In this document: positions 7,876 through 16,272 of the stretch, piece by piece
Numbering within the stretch: position 1 is the first letter of the stretch
Layout of the letters: each line of letters opens with the position of its first letter
Assembly (NCBI RefSeq): GCF_005543295.1
Contig: NZ_SRSG01000024.1
Coordinates: 178,919-242,918 of the forward strand
From: Halalkalirubrum salinum
GTDB lineage: Archaea; Halobacteriota; Halobacteria; Halobacteriales; Haloferacaceae
Direction of reading: 5' to 3'
Length of the DNA stretch: 64,000 nt
Made by a program: the position numbers and the translations under genes
Notes under the pieces: generated by a model
The model's database searches: none
Seen by the model: only the letters and a program-made list of their open reading frames with translations
Told to the model about the DNA's origin: nothing

Positions 7876-9606
7876 ATGATGCCACATCGCCAGATCGAAC
7901 CGCTCGTCGTTCACACTGTGGATCGTATTAGCTACGTCAACGAATCCTTCCTCTCGCTGTACAATATTCGCTCACGAGACGAGGTTATCGGTCGATCGAT
8001 ATTCGAACTCATTTCGGAAGCTGATTGTGAGCCGATAGCCGAACAGTTTGACCGACTCATCGACGGGAGTGCCTCGGCACGTGGACTCACTATCGAGCTG
8101 AAAATGAACGGTAAGCGAGGGCCGCTAGTCGTTGCGTTGAGTTCACCCGTTACGTGGGACGACCGTAAGCACATTCAGACCACATTCATTGATATCTCCG
8201 AGCGGCTATCCGTGTCAGGGTTGCCAGATTACGCGCTAAATGAGGTCCCCACTGGCATTTCAATTGCTGATATCACACGAGACGATCAGCCACTCATTTA
8301 CATCAACGACATGTTTGTCGAGCTAACTGGATATCCTCGCGAAGAGGTGATCGGGACAAACTGTCGATTTTTGCAGGGCGAGCGGACCCGTGAAGAGCCA
8401 GTTACGAAAATGCGTGCAGCGATCGAGGCCCGCGAACCCGTCACTGTCGTGTTGCGTAACTACCGAAAAGACGGTTCCATGTTCTGGAATCGAGTAACCC
8501 TCACTCCTATCGCGGATGAAACGGGAACTGTCAGGTACTACCTCGGATTTCAAGAAGACGTCTCTGAGCAGAAACTGTATGAAAAAGAGCAGGCGATATT
8601 CAAAAAACACGCCGAGGCAGCAGAGCAGGCGATATTCATTACCGATAGAGCGGGAACAATAGAGTACGTCAACCCCACCTTCGAGCGGATGACGGGCTAC
8701 AGCGCCGAGGAGGCAATCGGGCAGAACCCAAAGCTGATCAAATCGGACCAACAGGACGATCGCTTCTACACAGAGCTGTGGGAGACAATCACCGCGGGAA
8801 ATATCTGGGAGGCTGAGCTCACAAACCGAACAAAATCCGGCGAACTGTACAAGGTGCATCAACAGATCGTCCCGATTACGAACGATCGCGGCGAGATCAC
8901 TCACTTCGCGGCGATCGAACGCGACGTGACAGATACACGGTTCGCAGAGCAGGTCCTGGACGTGATGAATCGCGTCTTGAGACACAACGTCCGGACGTCA
9001 GTGAACGTCATTGACGGGTACGCTGAGCTCTTGGCCAACAACATCGACGACCCAGAACTGCGCGCGGCTGCACACATTATCAGGGAACGATCGGACGTAC
9101 TTGAAAAGATTAGCGATCGAACCGCCGAGATACAGGAGTTGTTCAAGCATCGCAAGGACGCAAAGTCGCTTCCAGTGGGGAACATTGTGGAGTTTGTCGA
9201 ACGAAACCGCCAGCGGTATCCGGAGGCAGAGATCGACGTCCAGATCAATGCCAACACGGACATGGAAATCAAAAACGGCGGCCTACTGCAGTCTGCGATT
9301 GACGAGGCAATCGAAAACGCCGTAGTTCACAACGATCAGCCGGTCGCAAAGATCGAAGTGCGAGTCTGCAAGTCTGAGGAGACCGCAGACGTACACATTG
9401 AGATTGCCGATAACGGCCCAGGAATTCCAAGCGCCGAGTGGGAAATCATCACCGTTGGTGAAGAAACACCGTTAGTTCACAGCAGCGGGATCGGGCTGTG
9501 GCTCATTTATTGGACTGTGACTGCGCTAGGTGGGGCTGTCGAGTTGGCTGAAAACGATCCCCGCGGCAGCGTGCTTACCTATCGCGTTCCTGTGGCGATC
9601 GACTGA
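7876..9606 (+). CDS. LOV/PAS sensor histidine kinase
   Basis: 576 residues, no membrane segment, so probably cytoplasmic. Residues about 10-110 form a first PAS domain. Residues about 118-230 form a LOV-type PAS domain with the complete flavin signature: TNCRFLQG with Cys163, RNYRKDG (Asn195), MFWN (Asn205) and GFQEDV (Gln226). A third PAS domain spans about 245-355. The haloarchaeal HisKA-type segment RVLRHNVRTSVNVIDGY places the phospho-acceptor at His370. The ATPase domain has the N box DEAIENAVVHN, DNGPGIP (512-518) and SGIGLWL. Start: GTG/ATG choice is not an issue; two consecutive ATG codons open the gene. It is divergent from panB. Blue-light sensing is inference from the intact LOV residues. 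Confidence 0.92.
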   Translation: MMPHRQIEPLVVHTVDRISYVNESFLSLYNIRSRDEVIGRSIFELISEADCEPIAEQFDRLIDGSASARGLTIELKMNGKRGPLVVALSSPVTWDDRKHIQTTFIDISERLSVSGLPDYALNEVPTGISIADITRDDQPLIYINDMFVELTGYPREEVIGTNCRFLQGERTREEPVTKMRAAIEAREPVTVVLRNYRKDGSMFWNRVTLTPIADETGTVRYYLGFQEDVSEQKLYEKEQAIFKKHAEAAEQAIFITDRAGTIEYVNPTFERMTGYSAEEAIGQNPKLIKSDQQDDRFYTELWETITAGNIWEAELTNRTKSGELYKVHQQIVPITNDRGEITHFAAIERDVTDTRFAEQVLDVMNRVLRHNVRTSVNVIDGYAELLANNIDDPELRAAAHIIRERSDVLEKISDRTAEIQELFKHRKDAKSLPVGNIVEFVERNRQRYPEAEIDVQINANTDMEIKNGGLLQSAIDEAIENAVVHNDQPVAKIEVRVCKSEETADVHIEIADNGPGIPSAEWEIITVGEETPLVHSSGIGLWLIYWTVTALGGAVELAENDPRGSVLTYRVPVAID

Positions 9607-9670
9607 CAGCGGTTTGTCTGGACCCGTCTCGAACCGCAACTGCATTGACGATCGGCAGACAAGGGAGGGT

Positions 9671-9931
9671 GTGCCCGAACTCATCGAACGGACCGACCCC
9701 GACGGCGTCGACTTCGGGTGGGTAATGCAGATGACGTTTGTGCTCACGATTCTCGTGGGCGCACCGATCGTCGCGGTCCTGTCTGCCTTCGTTGGCCTCC
9801 CCGACTGGGGGACGCGCGCCGTGTTCGCTATTCGAGTCGGCGCGCCAATCTGGCTGTGTACGTCGATCGGGCTGTTCGTTTACGAGCGACGACGCGTTGC
9901 CGCCGAGTCGAGCGATGACGCAGACTCGTGA
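9671..9931 (+). CDS. DUF5822-type two-helix membrane protein
   Basis: 86 residues from the GTG at 9671, which is preceded by GGGAGG. The frame stays open upstream, but that part overlaps the kinase gene. The sequence opens with a charged segment (TDPDGVDFGWVMQ) followed by two hydrophobic helices (about 18-40 and 52-72) and a charged tail. This matches the haloarchaeal DUF5822 family as I remember it; function unknown. Its 3' end overlaps that of the convergent nadE-like gene by 52 bases. Confidence 0.7.
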   Translation: MPELIERTDPDGVDFGWVMQMTFVLTILVGAPIVAVLSAFVGLPDWGTRAVFAIRVGAPIWLCTSIGLFVYERRRVAAESSDDADS

Positions 9932-10674
9932 CACCGTGTGCACACCGTAGCAACGAGGCTTGGGTCAACGTCAAGTTGATCAGCAATCGTCGCCTCATCT
10001 ACGTCGTCATCGACGGCAAGCGCCAGCACGCGATCGATTATCTCGTAGGATGCGTCAAGATCGTCACTATCGACGTACGCCGGAAGCACGCCGGGCGTGG
10101 CGTCGTCGGTCCGTACAAACGCTGGCACGTCGAGGGCCTCTGCGATCGCGTCTACCTGCGTTCGGAACAGGTGCCCGATCGGTAACACGTCCGCCACGCT
10201 ATCGTCATGAGTTCGAGAACACCCCAATAACCGTTCGCTGCGGTTGGCCGTACCGACGACGAGCCGACCGGTTTCGGTCCCAACAAGCCACGCCATTGTG
10301 GCACGAAGCCGTGCAGCGAGCGTGTTCGCTGTAATTGCGTCGCCGTGCAACGAGACGCGATCGGGAGTGTGCCCCACGAACTGCGTATATAGCGGGTGCA
10401 GGTGAACAGTGTCGAACTCGATGCCGAGTGCCTCGGCGATCGCTTCGGCGTCGTGAGCGGTGCCTTCGTGTTTCATACAGGGCATAATGAGCCCATAGAC
10501 GCGGTCCGCACCGAGGGCCTCCACCGCGAGCGCAGCGGTGACCGTCGAGTCGAGCCCGCCGCCAAGCGTGACGACGATTCCGGTCGCATCAGCTGCCGCA
10601 GCGCGATCGCGAAGGAAGCCACTGATTCGATCGACCTCGGTGACCCAGCCGTCTTCGGTGACTGACGTCCCCAT
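9880..10674 (-). CDS. NAD synthase (NadE)-like protein with altered motifs
   Basis: 264 residues from the ATG at 10674. The overall fold of ammonia-dependent NAD synthetase is recognisable: N-type ATP pyrophosphatase P-loop, LIMPCMKHEGTAHDA, VVGTANRSERLLG, LPIGHLFRTQV. Two normally conserved stretches differ. The P-loop reads TLGGGLDST where SGGxDS is expected, and the segment after LLG reads CSRTHDDS where YFTKYGDG is usual. It could be a true but divergent NadE or a paralogue with another substrate. It ends inside the convergent DUF5822 gene. Confidence 0.75.
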   Translation of the reverse strand: MGTSVTEDGWVTEVDRISGFLRDRAAAADATGIVVTLGGGLDSTVTAALAVEALGADRVYGLIMPCMKHEGTAHDAEAIAEALGIEFDTVHLHPLYTQFVGHTPDRVSLHGDAITANTLAARLRATMAWLVGTETGRLVVGTANRSERLLGCSRTHDDSVADVLPIGHLFRTQVDAIAEALDVPAFVRTDDATPGVLPAYVDSDDLDASYEIIDRVLALAVDDDVDEATIADQLDVDPSLVATVCTRCHESASSLDSAATRRRS

Positions 10675-10937
10675 ATCGTCGGGGGGATCGTCGGGGGATT
10701 CGGAACGTGAGGGCGAATATAGCGGTGGATGTCTCATTCAGTTGCGGATGGCCGAAGCGAGCGTAAATACCCTCTGTCAATACGATTTAAGGACGTACAT
10801 ACAATTCTTGCTGTATGAGCGCTATGTTCGGGATATGAGCGCTGAAATACACAGGAATTCCGGGAAATAGACCACGAATAACAGTATAAGGTCTATTAAT
10901 CCAAACGTTTATTAAATTGAGACTGTTCGAACCGAAC

Positions 10938-11474
10938 ATGGCAACTGTTCAGCTGAGTTCGTCACAGAAACGTATTCTCACCGCGCTCGTGAGCCAGTAC
11001 CGCGAAGGAGACTCGCCGGTAAACGGAAGAACCCTTGGAGAGGCGATCGATCGCAACCCAGGAACGATCAGAAACCAGATGCAGACGCTTCGCGCGATCG
11101 GGCTCGTCGAAGGGGTTGTTGGACCGAAGGGCGGCTACATCCCGACGCCGAAGGCATACGAGGCACTTGACATCGAACGGATGGACGAACCCGCCCACGT
11201 CCCGGTCGAGCGCGATGGCGTGCCGATAAATGACGTCAACGTTGAGGAGATCGATCTCGCAACGGTGTACAATCCCGACATGTGCCGGGCCCGAGTTGTC
11301 CTACGGGGTCCGATCAGCGCGTTCCGCGAGGGCGATCACGTCTCTGTTGGGCCGACTCCCTCAACCGGCCTCCGTATCTCCGGCGTTGTCGACGACACCG
11401 ACACTGCCGACAACCTGCTCGTCATGGAGATTCGATCGATGGACGTTCCCGGCGAGACGTCGGTTCCTGCCTGA
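10938..11474 (+). CDS. Winged-helix transcriptional regulator (HTH plus C-terminal domain)
   Basis: 178 residues from the ATG at 10938. Residues about 5-70 form a winged helix (SSQKRILTALVSQY, then GRTLGEAIDRNPGTIRNQMQTLRAIGLVEGVVGPKGGY), similar to HrcA/Rrf2-like DNA-binding domains. A conserved-looking beta-rich region follows (RARVVLRGPISAFREGDHVSVGPTP), possibly for ligand binding or oligomerisation. The upstream region is AT-rich with a TTTATTAAA box at about 10908-10916. The regulated genes are unknown; the diverging nadE-like gene is a candidate. Confidence 0.75.
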   Translation: MATVQLSSSQKRILTALVSQYREGDSPVNGRTLGEAIDRNPGTIRNQMQTLRAIGLVEGVVGPKGGYIPTPKAYEALDIERMDEPAHVPVERDGVPINDVNVEEIDLATVYNPDMCRARVVLRGPISAFREGDHVSVGPTPSTGLRISGVVDDTDTADNLLVMEIRSMDVPGETSVPA

Positions 11475-11496
11475 TTAGGGCCGCTAACAACGCTAT

Positions 11497-12561
11497 TCAC
11501 CCCTGTATCCGTCGATCGAGTGGGTCCTCGAGTTCACCCATCACCGCTTCCAGCGCATCTGTCGCGGTGAGAAGCCCAATAACTTCGCCATCGTGTAACA
11601 CAAGCGCAAGCTCTTGATCTTCTGTCTGGAACTGATCGAACGCGTCGCTGACGGTTGTTCCCGATGCCAGCGTCATCGGTGGTGCCGCAATCTCGGTAAA
11701 CGAGACGGTTCCATCGAGAAGTTCGTCATAGTGATCGATAATTGATGGTGCGTAGACAATTCCGAGAAAGTCGGTGAGTGATTCGCCCACCAATGGGAAC
11801 CGGGTGTGTGGCGTGTGACGGATGCGATCGAGGTTTTGTTCGGTTGAGAGCGTCGTCGAGAGGGCGACGATATCCTCTGGCGGTACCATGAGTTCGTCGA
11901 CGGGGCGGTCACCAATATCAAGGGCGCTCAGGACCTCTTCGCGGCGGTCTTCTGAGACTTCACCCGCTTTGAGGAGTGAATCGATTCGATTTCGCAGTTG
12001 GGCGCGCGATTCGAGCGCCTCCTCGCCGGTTTCGAGCCACGCGCCCGTCATCTCGATTCCGAACAGTTTGAGCGTCGCCTTCGCGACGCCATCTCCCAGC
12101 GTAATCACCGGAGAGATGAGCCGGTTGAACCAGTACAGCGGTGTGGCGCCATACCGGCACACCATCCGGGAGCGCTCGACACCGAGGTAGGTCGGCGTCT
12201 GTTCGCCGTGAGTGAGATGCAAGAGATTGATGATGGCGAACGCAAGGAGTCCGCCGGCACCGATCGACGCGAGCGGCGTGGCGACGAAGTACGGCTCGAA
12301 CAGCATCGCGAGCGCTGGTTCGGCGATAATCCCAACGGCAATACTGGACGCCGTGATACCGACCTGGCACGTCGTCAGATAGATCTCCAGGTCGTTAGTC
12401 ATCTTCCAGGCCCGCTCGAGGGCCGCCGTGCCGTCAACGAATTCGTCTTCGGTGAACTGCCGGGCCCGGGTGAGCGCAAACTCGATCGCCACAAAAAATC
12501 CGTTTGTCAAAATGAGGAGCACGCCGGCGATAAGCCGGAGTGTAAGCTCGATCGGCGTCAT
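11497..12561 (-). CDS. CNNM (DUF21)/CBS-pair membrane protein
   Basis: 354 residues. The N-terminal 190 residues form a DUF21/CNNM membrane domain with about four helices and the EFALTRAR and LTHGEQTPT motifs typical of the family. Residues about 220-345 contain a pair of CBS motifs (VDELMVPPEDIVALS, then FLGIVYAP, VIGLLTATDALEAV). The C-terminal CorC/HlyC domain found in many relatives is absent. Bacterial and eukaryotic relatives are linked to Mg2+ or Co2+ efflux. The substrate here is unknown. It is convergent with the regulator gene at 10938. Confidence 0.88.
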   Translation of the reverse strand: MTPIELTLRLIAGVLLILTNGFFVAIEFALTRARQFTEDEFVDGTAALERAWKMTNDLEIYLTTCQVGITASSIAVGIIAEPALAMLFEPYFVATPLASIGAGGLLAFAIINLLHLTHGEQTPTYLGVERSRMVCRYGATPLYWFNRLISPVITLGDGVAKATLKLFGIEMTGAWLETGEEALESRAQLRNRIDSLLKAGEVSEDRREEVLSALDIGDRPVDELMVPPEDIVALSTTLSTEQNLDRIRHTPHTRFPLVGESLTDFLGIVYAPSIIDHYDELLDGTVSFTEIAAPPMTLASGTTVSDAFDQFQTEDQELALVLHDGEVIGLLTATDALEAVMGELEDPLDRRIQG

Positions 12562-12664
12562 CAGGTACGACTACCACGGGCCCCAACAAAGAAACACAGG
12601 GACGCACATCAATCGAACCACGAGAGGGCACCACTAATTAACGAAGGACAGGGGCGCAGACCAA

Positions 12665-14029
12665 TCAAACGACACCGCTCATCATGAGAATCGCGATCGA
12701 GGCCACTAACACTGCGAGCAGCCCACCCCCAACGAGCGGCTTGTTCTCCATCGCCTTCTCGTGAATCGGCATCCCAGCGTATTCCTCGCGGAACGCCTCG
12801 CGGTTGGCTTCGTCGTAGAAGTACTTGGTTTTCAGGGCGAAGCGCTCTGTAACCGCACAGCCGGTACAGACCGGTTCACCAACCAACCGTTCGGTCTTGC
12901 TATGGCTTCCGCAGGCGATCGCTCCACAGTTCGGACAGAAAGTGTAGGTTTCCTCGCCACCGCTTGTTTCGCAGTGAATACACCGGTGGATCCCATCGTC
13001 GATTGTCACCCGCGAAGGCCCTGCTGCGTAGTATTTGTACGGATAGGCATATTCACCTAACTCCGTCGTCTGTCTGACCTCAGGGAGGTAGACGGCCTCG
13101 ATCGACTGCACCGAGATGTCTGATCGATTTGGCTCGCACGTTTTGTTGTACGTGACATTGTTGTCGCCGGTGTAGGTCACTGTCGTCGTGTGGTGCTGTT
13201 GAATTCGATCGACTGCCCACTCCTTGTAGCCGGTTTGCGTCTGCCCGAACCGCTGTTCGTCGACCTCGTCGAACAGCGCTGCGAATCGATCCGTGTCGAG
13301 ATCGATCGTCGTCTGAAGATTCTGGGTGACCAGTGTTGCGACGTCGCTGTCGGCCACCTGCGGTTGGCCGCGATCTGCGTGGACGGCAAACTGTGTGCGA
13401 TCGTTAATCCGATGAATAACGCCGACGGACGTCTCGAAGACCGCGTTCGTGTCGGCAGTAATCACGACCACGGGTCGAAATGTGACCTGCGAGTGCGGTG
13501 CTATTGGATCCGCCGCAGCGATATTCTCAATGTCGCGAAACGCCCCCTGGACGGGTGCGTCGATGTCTGTGGTCGGATCGAACGGCCGAAGCGTCTCCTC
13601 ACACAGGATCTCGATACGGCCGTTGTACAGATCAAGGCCGATTTCGTCGCCGATCGAGCGGAGGGCGTTGCCATCTATCAGTTCGATCGGGTACGGGTCG
13701 TCGTTCCGCCGGAGGCGATCGGCGTACTCCTCAGCCGGGCCAGTGAACCGACCGGTGGTGGCGACTATCCCTCGCTTTGGCCCCGCAAAGTCGAACGTCG
13801 CGATCGCCGAATGCAGCTTCTGGACGACCGGTCGGCCAACGGTGTCTGTGTGTTTACACTCCACGACGATCGCTTGCCGCGTTCCGTCGACGACCTCTTC
13901 CATGACGATATCTCGTCCCTCATCGGCCGTCCGGGCGGCCTGGCGGACGTTTTCGTACCCGAGGTTCCGGAACACGTCTTCCATGACGTCCTCGAACTCG
14001 AACCCCGAGAGCTCGTCGAGTACAGACAT
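12665..14029 (-). CDS. Membrane-anchored Mrr-type restriction endonuclease-like protein
   Basis: 454 residues. The first 125 residues form an Mrr-type PD-(D/E)XK nuclease domain: EDVMEDVFRNLGYE, GRDIV (Asp40), VVECKH (Glu57, Lys59) and QKLHSAI. The middle part has no clear assignment. Residues about 345-400 carry two pairs of zinc-type motifs (CIHC/CPNC and CGSH/CTGC). Near the C-terminus is one hydrophobic helix (about 431-452), which would anchor the protein in the membrane. No methyltransferase lies beside it, so if it acts on DNA it may be a type IV-like nuclease; the physiological role is unknown. Confidence 0.75.
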   Translation of the reverse strand: MSVLDELSGFEFEDVMEDVFRNLGYENVRQAARTADEGRDIVMEEVVDGTRQAIVVECKHTDTVGRPVVQKLHSAIATFDFAGPKRGIVATTGRFTGPAEEYADRLRRNDDPYPIELIDGNALRSIGDEIGLDLYNGRIEILCEETLRPFDPTTDIDAPVQGAFRDIENIAAADPIAPHSQVTFRPVVVITADTNAVFETSVGVIHRINDRTQFAVHADRGQPQVADSDVATLVTQNLQTTIDLDTDRFAALFDEVDEQRFGQTQTGYKEWAVDRIQQHHTTTVTYTGDNNVTYNKTCEPNRSDISVQSIEAVYLPEVRQTTELGEYAYPYKYYAAGPSRVTIDDGIHRCIHCETSGGEETYTFCPNCGAIACGSHSKTERLVGEPVCTGCAVTERFALKTKYFYDEANREAFREEYAGMPIHEKAMENKPLVGGGLLAVLVASIAILMMSGVV

Positions 14030-14135
14030 CCAGCTCTACGTGACTGTTCGCGTCGAGAATAAAAAGGTGTTACCGAGCGCCGGGCAGCTGTGGGTGTCGA
14101 CGAGCTAGCGTCGGCGGCAACCCACAGTGATTGGG

Positions 14136-14339
14136 CTACGTTGTGCCTGCGGTAACGGGATCAGCGATCGCCTCCAGCGTGCGTTCGGTCATCTCGATCG
14201 TCTCCGTTTCGTACGTCGAAGCCGGTTCGAGGCGGACATCGTAGAGATGCCAGTCACCAAACCGTGCGGTTACGTCGAGCAGTTCGTCTTTACGGAAGCC
14301 GTTGAATGGTTCGGTCAGTTTGTATCGTGTTGCATCCAT
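14136..14339 (-). CDS. Small hypothetical protein (67 aa)
   Basis: 67 residues, soluble, opening MDATRYKLTEPFNGFRKDEL. There are no cysteines, membrane segment or motif that I recognise. It has its own AT-rich upstream region (14340-14528). Codon bias and the acidic composition agree with a real haloarchaeal gene, but the function is unknown. Confidence 0.5.
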   Translation of the reverse strand: MDATRYKLTEPFNGFRKDELLDVTARFGDWHLYDVRLEPASTYETETIEMTERTLEAIADPVTAGTT

Positions 14340-14528
14340 GTCTGCACGTGGTCATCCAGTGAACTGACACATAAGCGTTTTGTAGATAGTGGCTAGTATT
14401 CAGATATTTCCTAATATACACATGAATAGACAGAGGATATGCGCTCATTCAGTCAATTATATATGAGAATATACAACGTTTCGCAATTGGAATAACAGTA
14501 GAGATGGCTGTGGAGCGCGCAGGTAGCA

Positions 14529-15098
14529 CTACGAGCGATCGACCCACCGAAACGATACGCTGGCTCGATCGGCGGTTGTCGCATCGCGCTCTGAGTCACC
14601 GACAAAAAGCGTCGTCGCGGGCGATCCGCCGAGACGGTCGATCGCCGTCAAGAGCGGCTTGGGATCCGGTTTGTACGTATCGACTGTGTCCCGGCCGACA
14701 ATGACGTCGACGTGCTCACGGAGGGCGTGCGTCTCGAGGGCGATCTCACAGGCAGCTTCACAGTTGAGTGAACAGACAGCAACGGGCATCGAATCAGAGA
14801 CAGAGCGGAGTTCGTCAGCCAACGCCAACCGTTGGGAGGTCCGTGCTCCCTCGCGTTCGTGGGCGGCGATCGCTTCCTCGACGCGATCACGGACGTCGTA
14901 CGCAGAAGCGCGGCCGAGCAGCGTCCATAGCTCCGTACTTGGTGGTTCGACCCCCTCATCGCGGTAGACCGCGAGTACATCCGAGGCGACCGCGTTCCAG
15001 TCCACGTTGAGATACACGAGCGTTCCATCAAGATCGTAGACGATCGCCTCGTACTCTTCATCGAAAATCTCCGCCGTTTCCGGCGCTTTCTCGTCCAT
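14529..15098 (-). CDS. HAD-superfamily hydrolase
   Basis: 189 residues. HAD motif I is VYDLDGTLV (Asp22, Asp24). A Ser in the AVCSLNCEA stretch may serve as motif II, the Lys in VDTYKPDPKP is motif III, and FVGDSERD is motif IV. The cap between motifs I and II is all-helical, as in phosphoglycolate phosphatase-like members. The substrate is not predictable. It begins two bases after the stop of the acyl-CoA dehydrogenase gene upstream, so the two are probably co-transcribed. Confidence 0.88.
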   Translation of the reverse strand: MDEKAPETAEIFDEEYEAIVYDLDGTLVYLNVDWNAVASDVLAVYRDEGVEPPSTELWTLLGRASAYDVRDRVEEAIAAHEREGARTSQRLALADELRSVSDSMPVAVCSLNCEAACEIALETHALREHVDVIVGRDTVDTYKPDPKPLLTAIDRLGGSPATTLFVGDSERDATTADRASVSFRWVDRS

Positions 15099-15100
15099 AC

Positions 15101-16228
15101 TTACTCTACCACGCCGCGGGCGATTATCTCTTTTTGAATCTCACTGGTTCCCTCGTAGATCGTCGTGATCTTCGCGTCTCGGTAGAACCGCTCGACGTCG
15201 AACTCGGACATGTAGCCGTAGCCGCCGTGAATCTGGACAGCCTCGTTGGTCACGTCCACCGCCGCCTCGCTTGCGAAGTATTTCGCCATCGACGCAGCGA
15301 CGCGGTTGTCCTCGCCCGCGTCGTCCAGTCTGGCGGCTTCGTAAACGAGTTCCCGAGCGGCCGCGATGTCGGTTGCCATGTCGGCAAACTTGTGTCTGAT
15401 CGACTGGATCTCTGCGATCGGGCGATCGAACTGTTCGCGTTCGTGGGCATACTCGCGAGCCTCATCAAAGGCTGCCTGAGCGAGCCCTACTGCCTGCGCG
15501 GCGATGCCGACCCGGCCACCCGTCAGGATGTGAAATGCAGCCGACAATCCCTCGCCCTCGGGAGTGAGACGGTTCTCTGCTGGGATGTGGACGTCATCGA
15601 ACGACAACTGTGTTGTGTCGCTCGCGCGGAGGCCGAGTTTTTGTTCTTTTTTTCCAACCTCGACACCAGGAGCGTCTTTCCGGACGAGAAATTGTGTTAT
15701 CGATCGATCGTTCTCAGGATCTGTTTTCGCGAAGACGATTGCAACGTCGCCGCGCTCGCCGTTCGTGATCCACTGTTTGCGGCCGTTGAGCACGTACTCG
15801 TCGCCCTCGCGGGTCGCGGTGGTCGACATCTCTGCGGGGTTCGAGCCCGCATCCGGCTCCGAGAGACAGAACATCCCAATCGGCCGGCCGGTCGCCATCT
15901 CCGGGAGCCACCGCTCACATTGCGCTTCAGTCCCAAACTCCGCGATACACGAGGTTGCCAAACAGTGAACCGACAGCGCAGTTGCGACCGCAAGCTGACC
16001 GTACGCCACTGCTTCGTTGGCGATCGCGTAGGTGACCCGATCGGCCTCGTAGCCGCCGTACTCCAGCGGTACGTTCAAGCCCGTAAGATCGAGCTCCGCC
16101 AGTCCGTCCCAGGCGTCTTCGGGAAACGTCTGTGTCTCGTCGGCCTCCTGGGCGCCTTCGCGAAGTTCTTCGATCGCGAACTCCCGAACAACCGACCGAA
16201 TCGTCTCCTGTTCGTCTGTCAGCTCCAT
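15101..16228 (-). CDS. Acyl-CoA dehydrogenase
   Basis: 375 residues from the ATG at 16228; the frame opens 20 codons earlier, but family members start MxLTxEQ as here. Motifs seen are MFCLSEPDAGSN, WITNG, GYGYMSEFDVERFYRDAKI and the catalytic-loop YEGTSEIQ with its Glu. The enzyme is a FAD flavoprotein that introduces the alpha-beta double bond into acyl-CoA and passes electrons to ETF. Chain-length preference cannot be read from the sequence. It lies downstream of the HypE-like gene with a 44-base gap and upstream of the HAD hydrolase. Confidence 0.93.
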   Translation of the reverse strand: MELTDEQETIRSVVREFAIEELREGAQEADETQTFPEDAWDGLAELDLTGLNVPLEYGGYEADRVTYAIANEAVAYGQLAVATALSVHCLATSCIAEFGTEAQCERWLPEMATGRPIGMFCLSEPDAGSNPAEMSTTATREGDEYVLNGRKQWITNGERGDVAIVFAKTDPENDRSITQFLVRKDAPGVEVGKKEQKLGLRASDTTQLSFDDVHIPAENRLTPEGEGLSAAFHILTGGRVGIAAQAVGLAQAAFDEAREYAHEREQFDRPIAEIQSIRHKFADMATDIAAARELVYEAARLDDAGEDNRVAASMAKYFASEAAVDVTNEAVQIHGGYGYMSEFDVERFYRDAKITTIYEGTSEIQKEIIARGVVE

Positions 16229-16272
16229 ACCAACCCGTACGATTCTGAATGAAAAAAGATGAGTGTTTCCGA

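Noticed and set aside
15134..16252. Long plus-strand frame of 372 codons opposite the acyl-CoA dehydrogenase
   Set aside because: Antisense shadow of a clear gene; the translation is Arg/Cys-rich and unlike haloarchaeal proteins.
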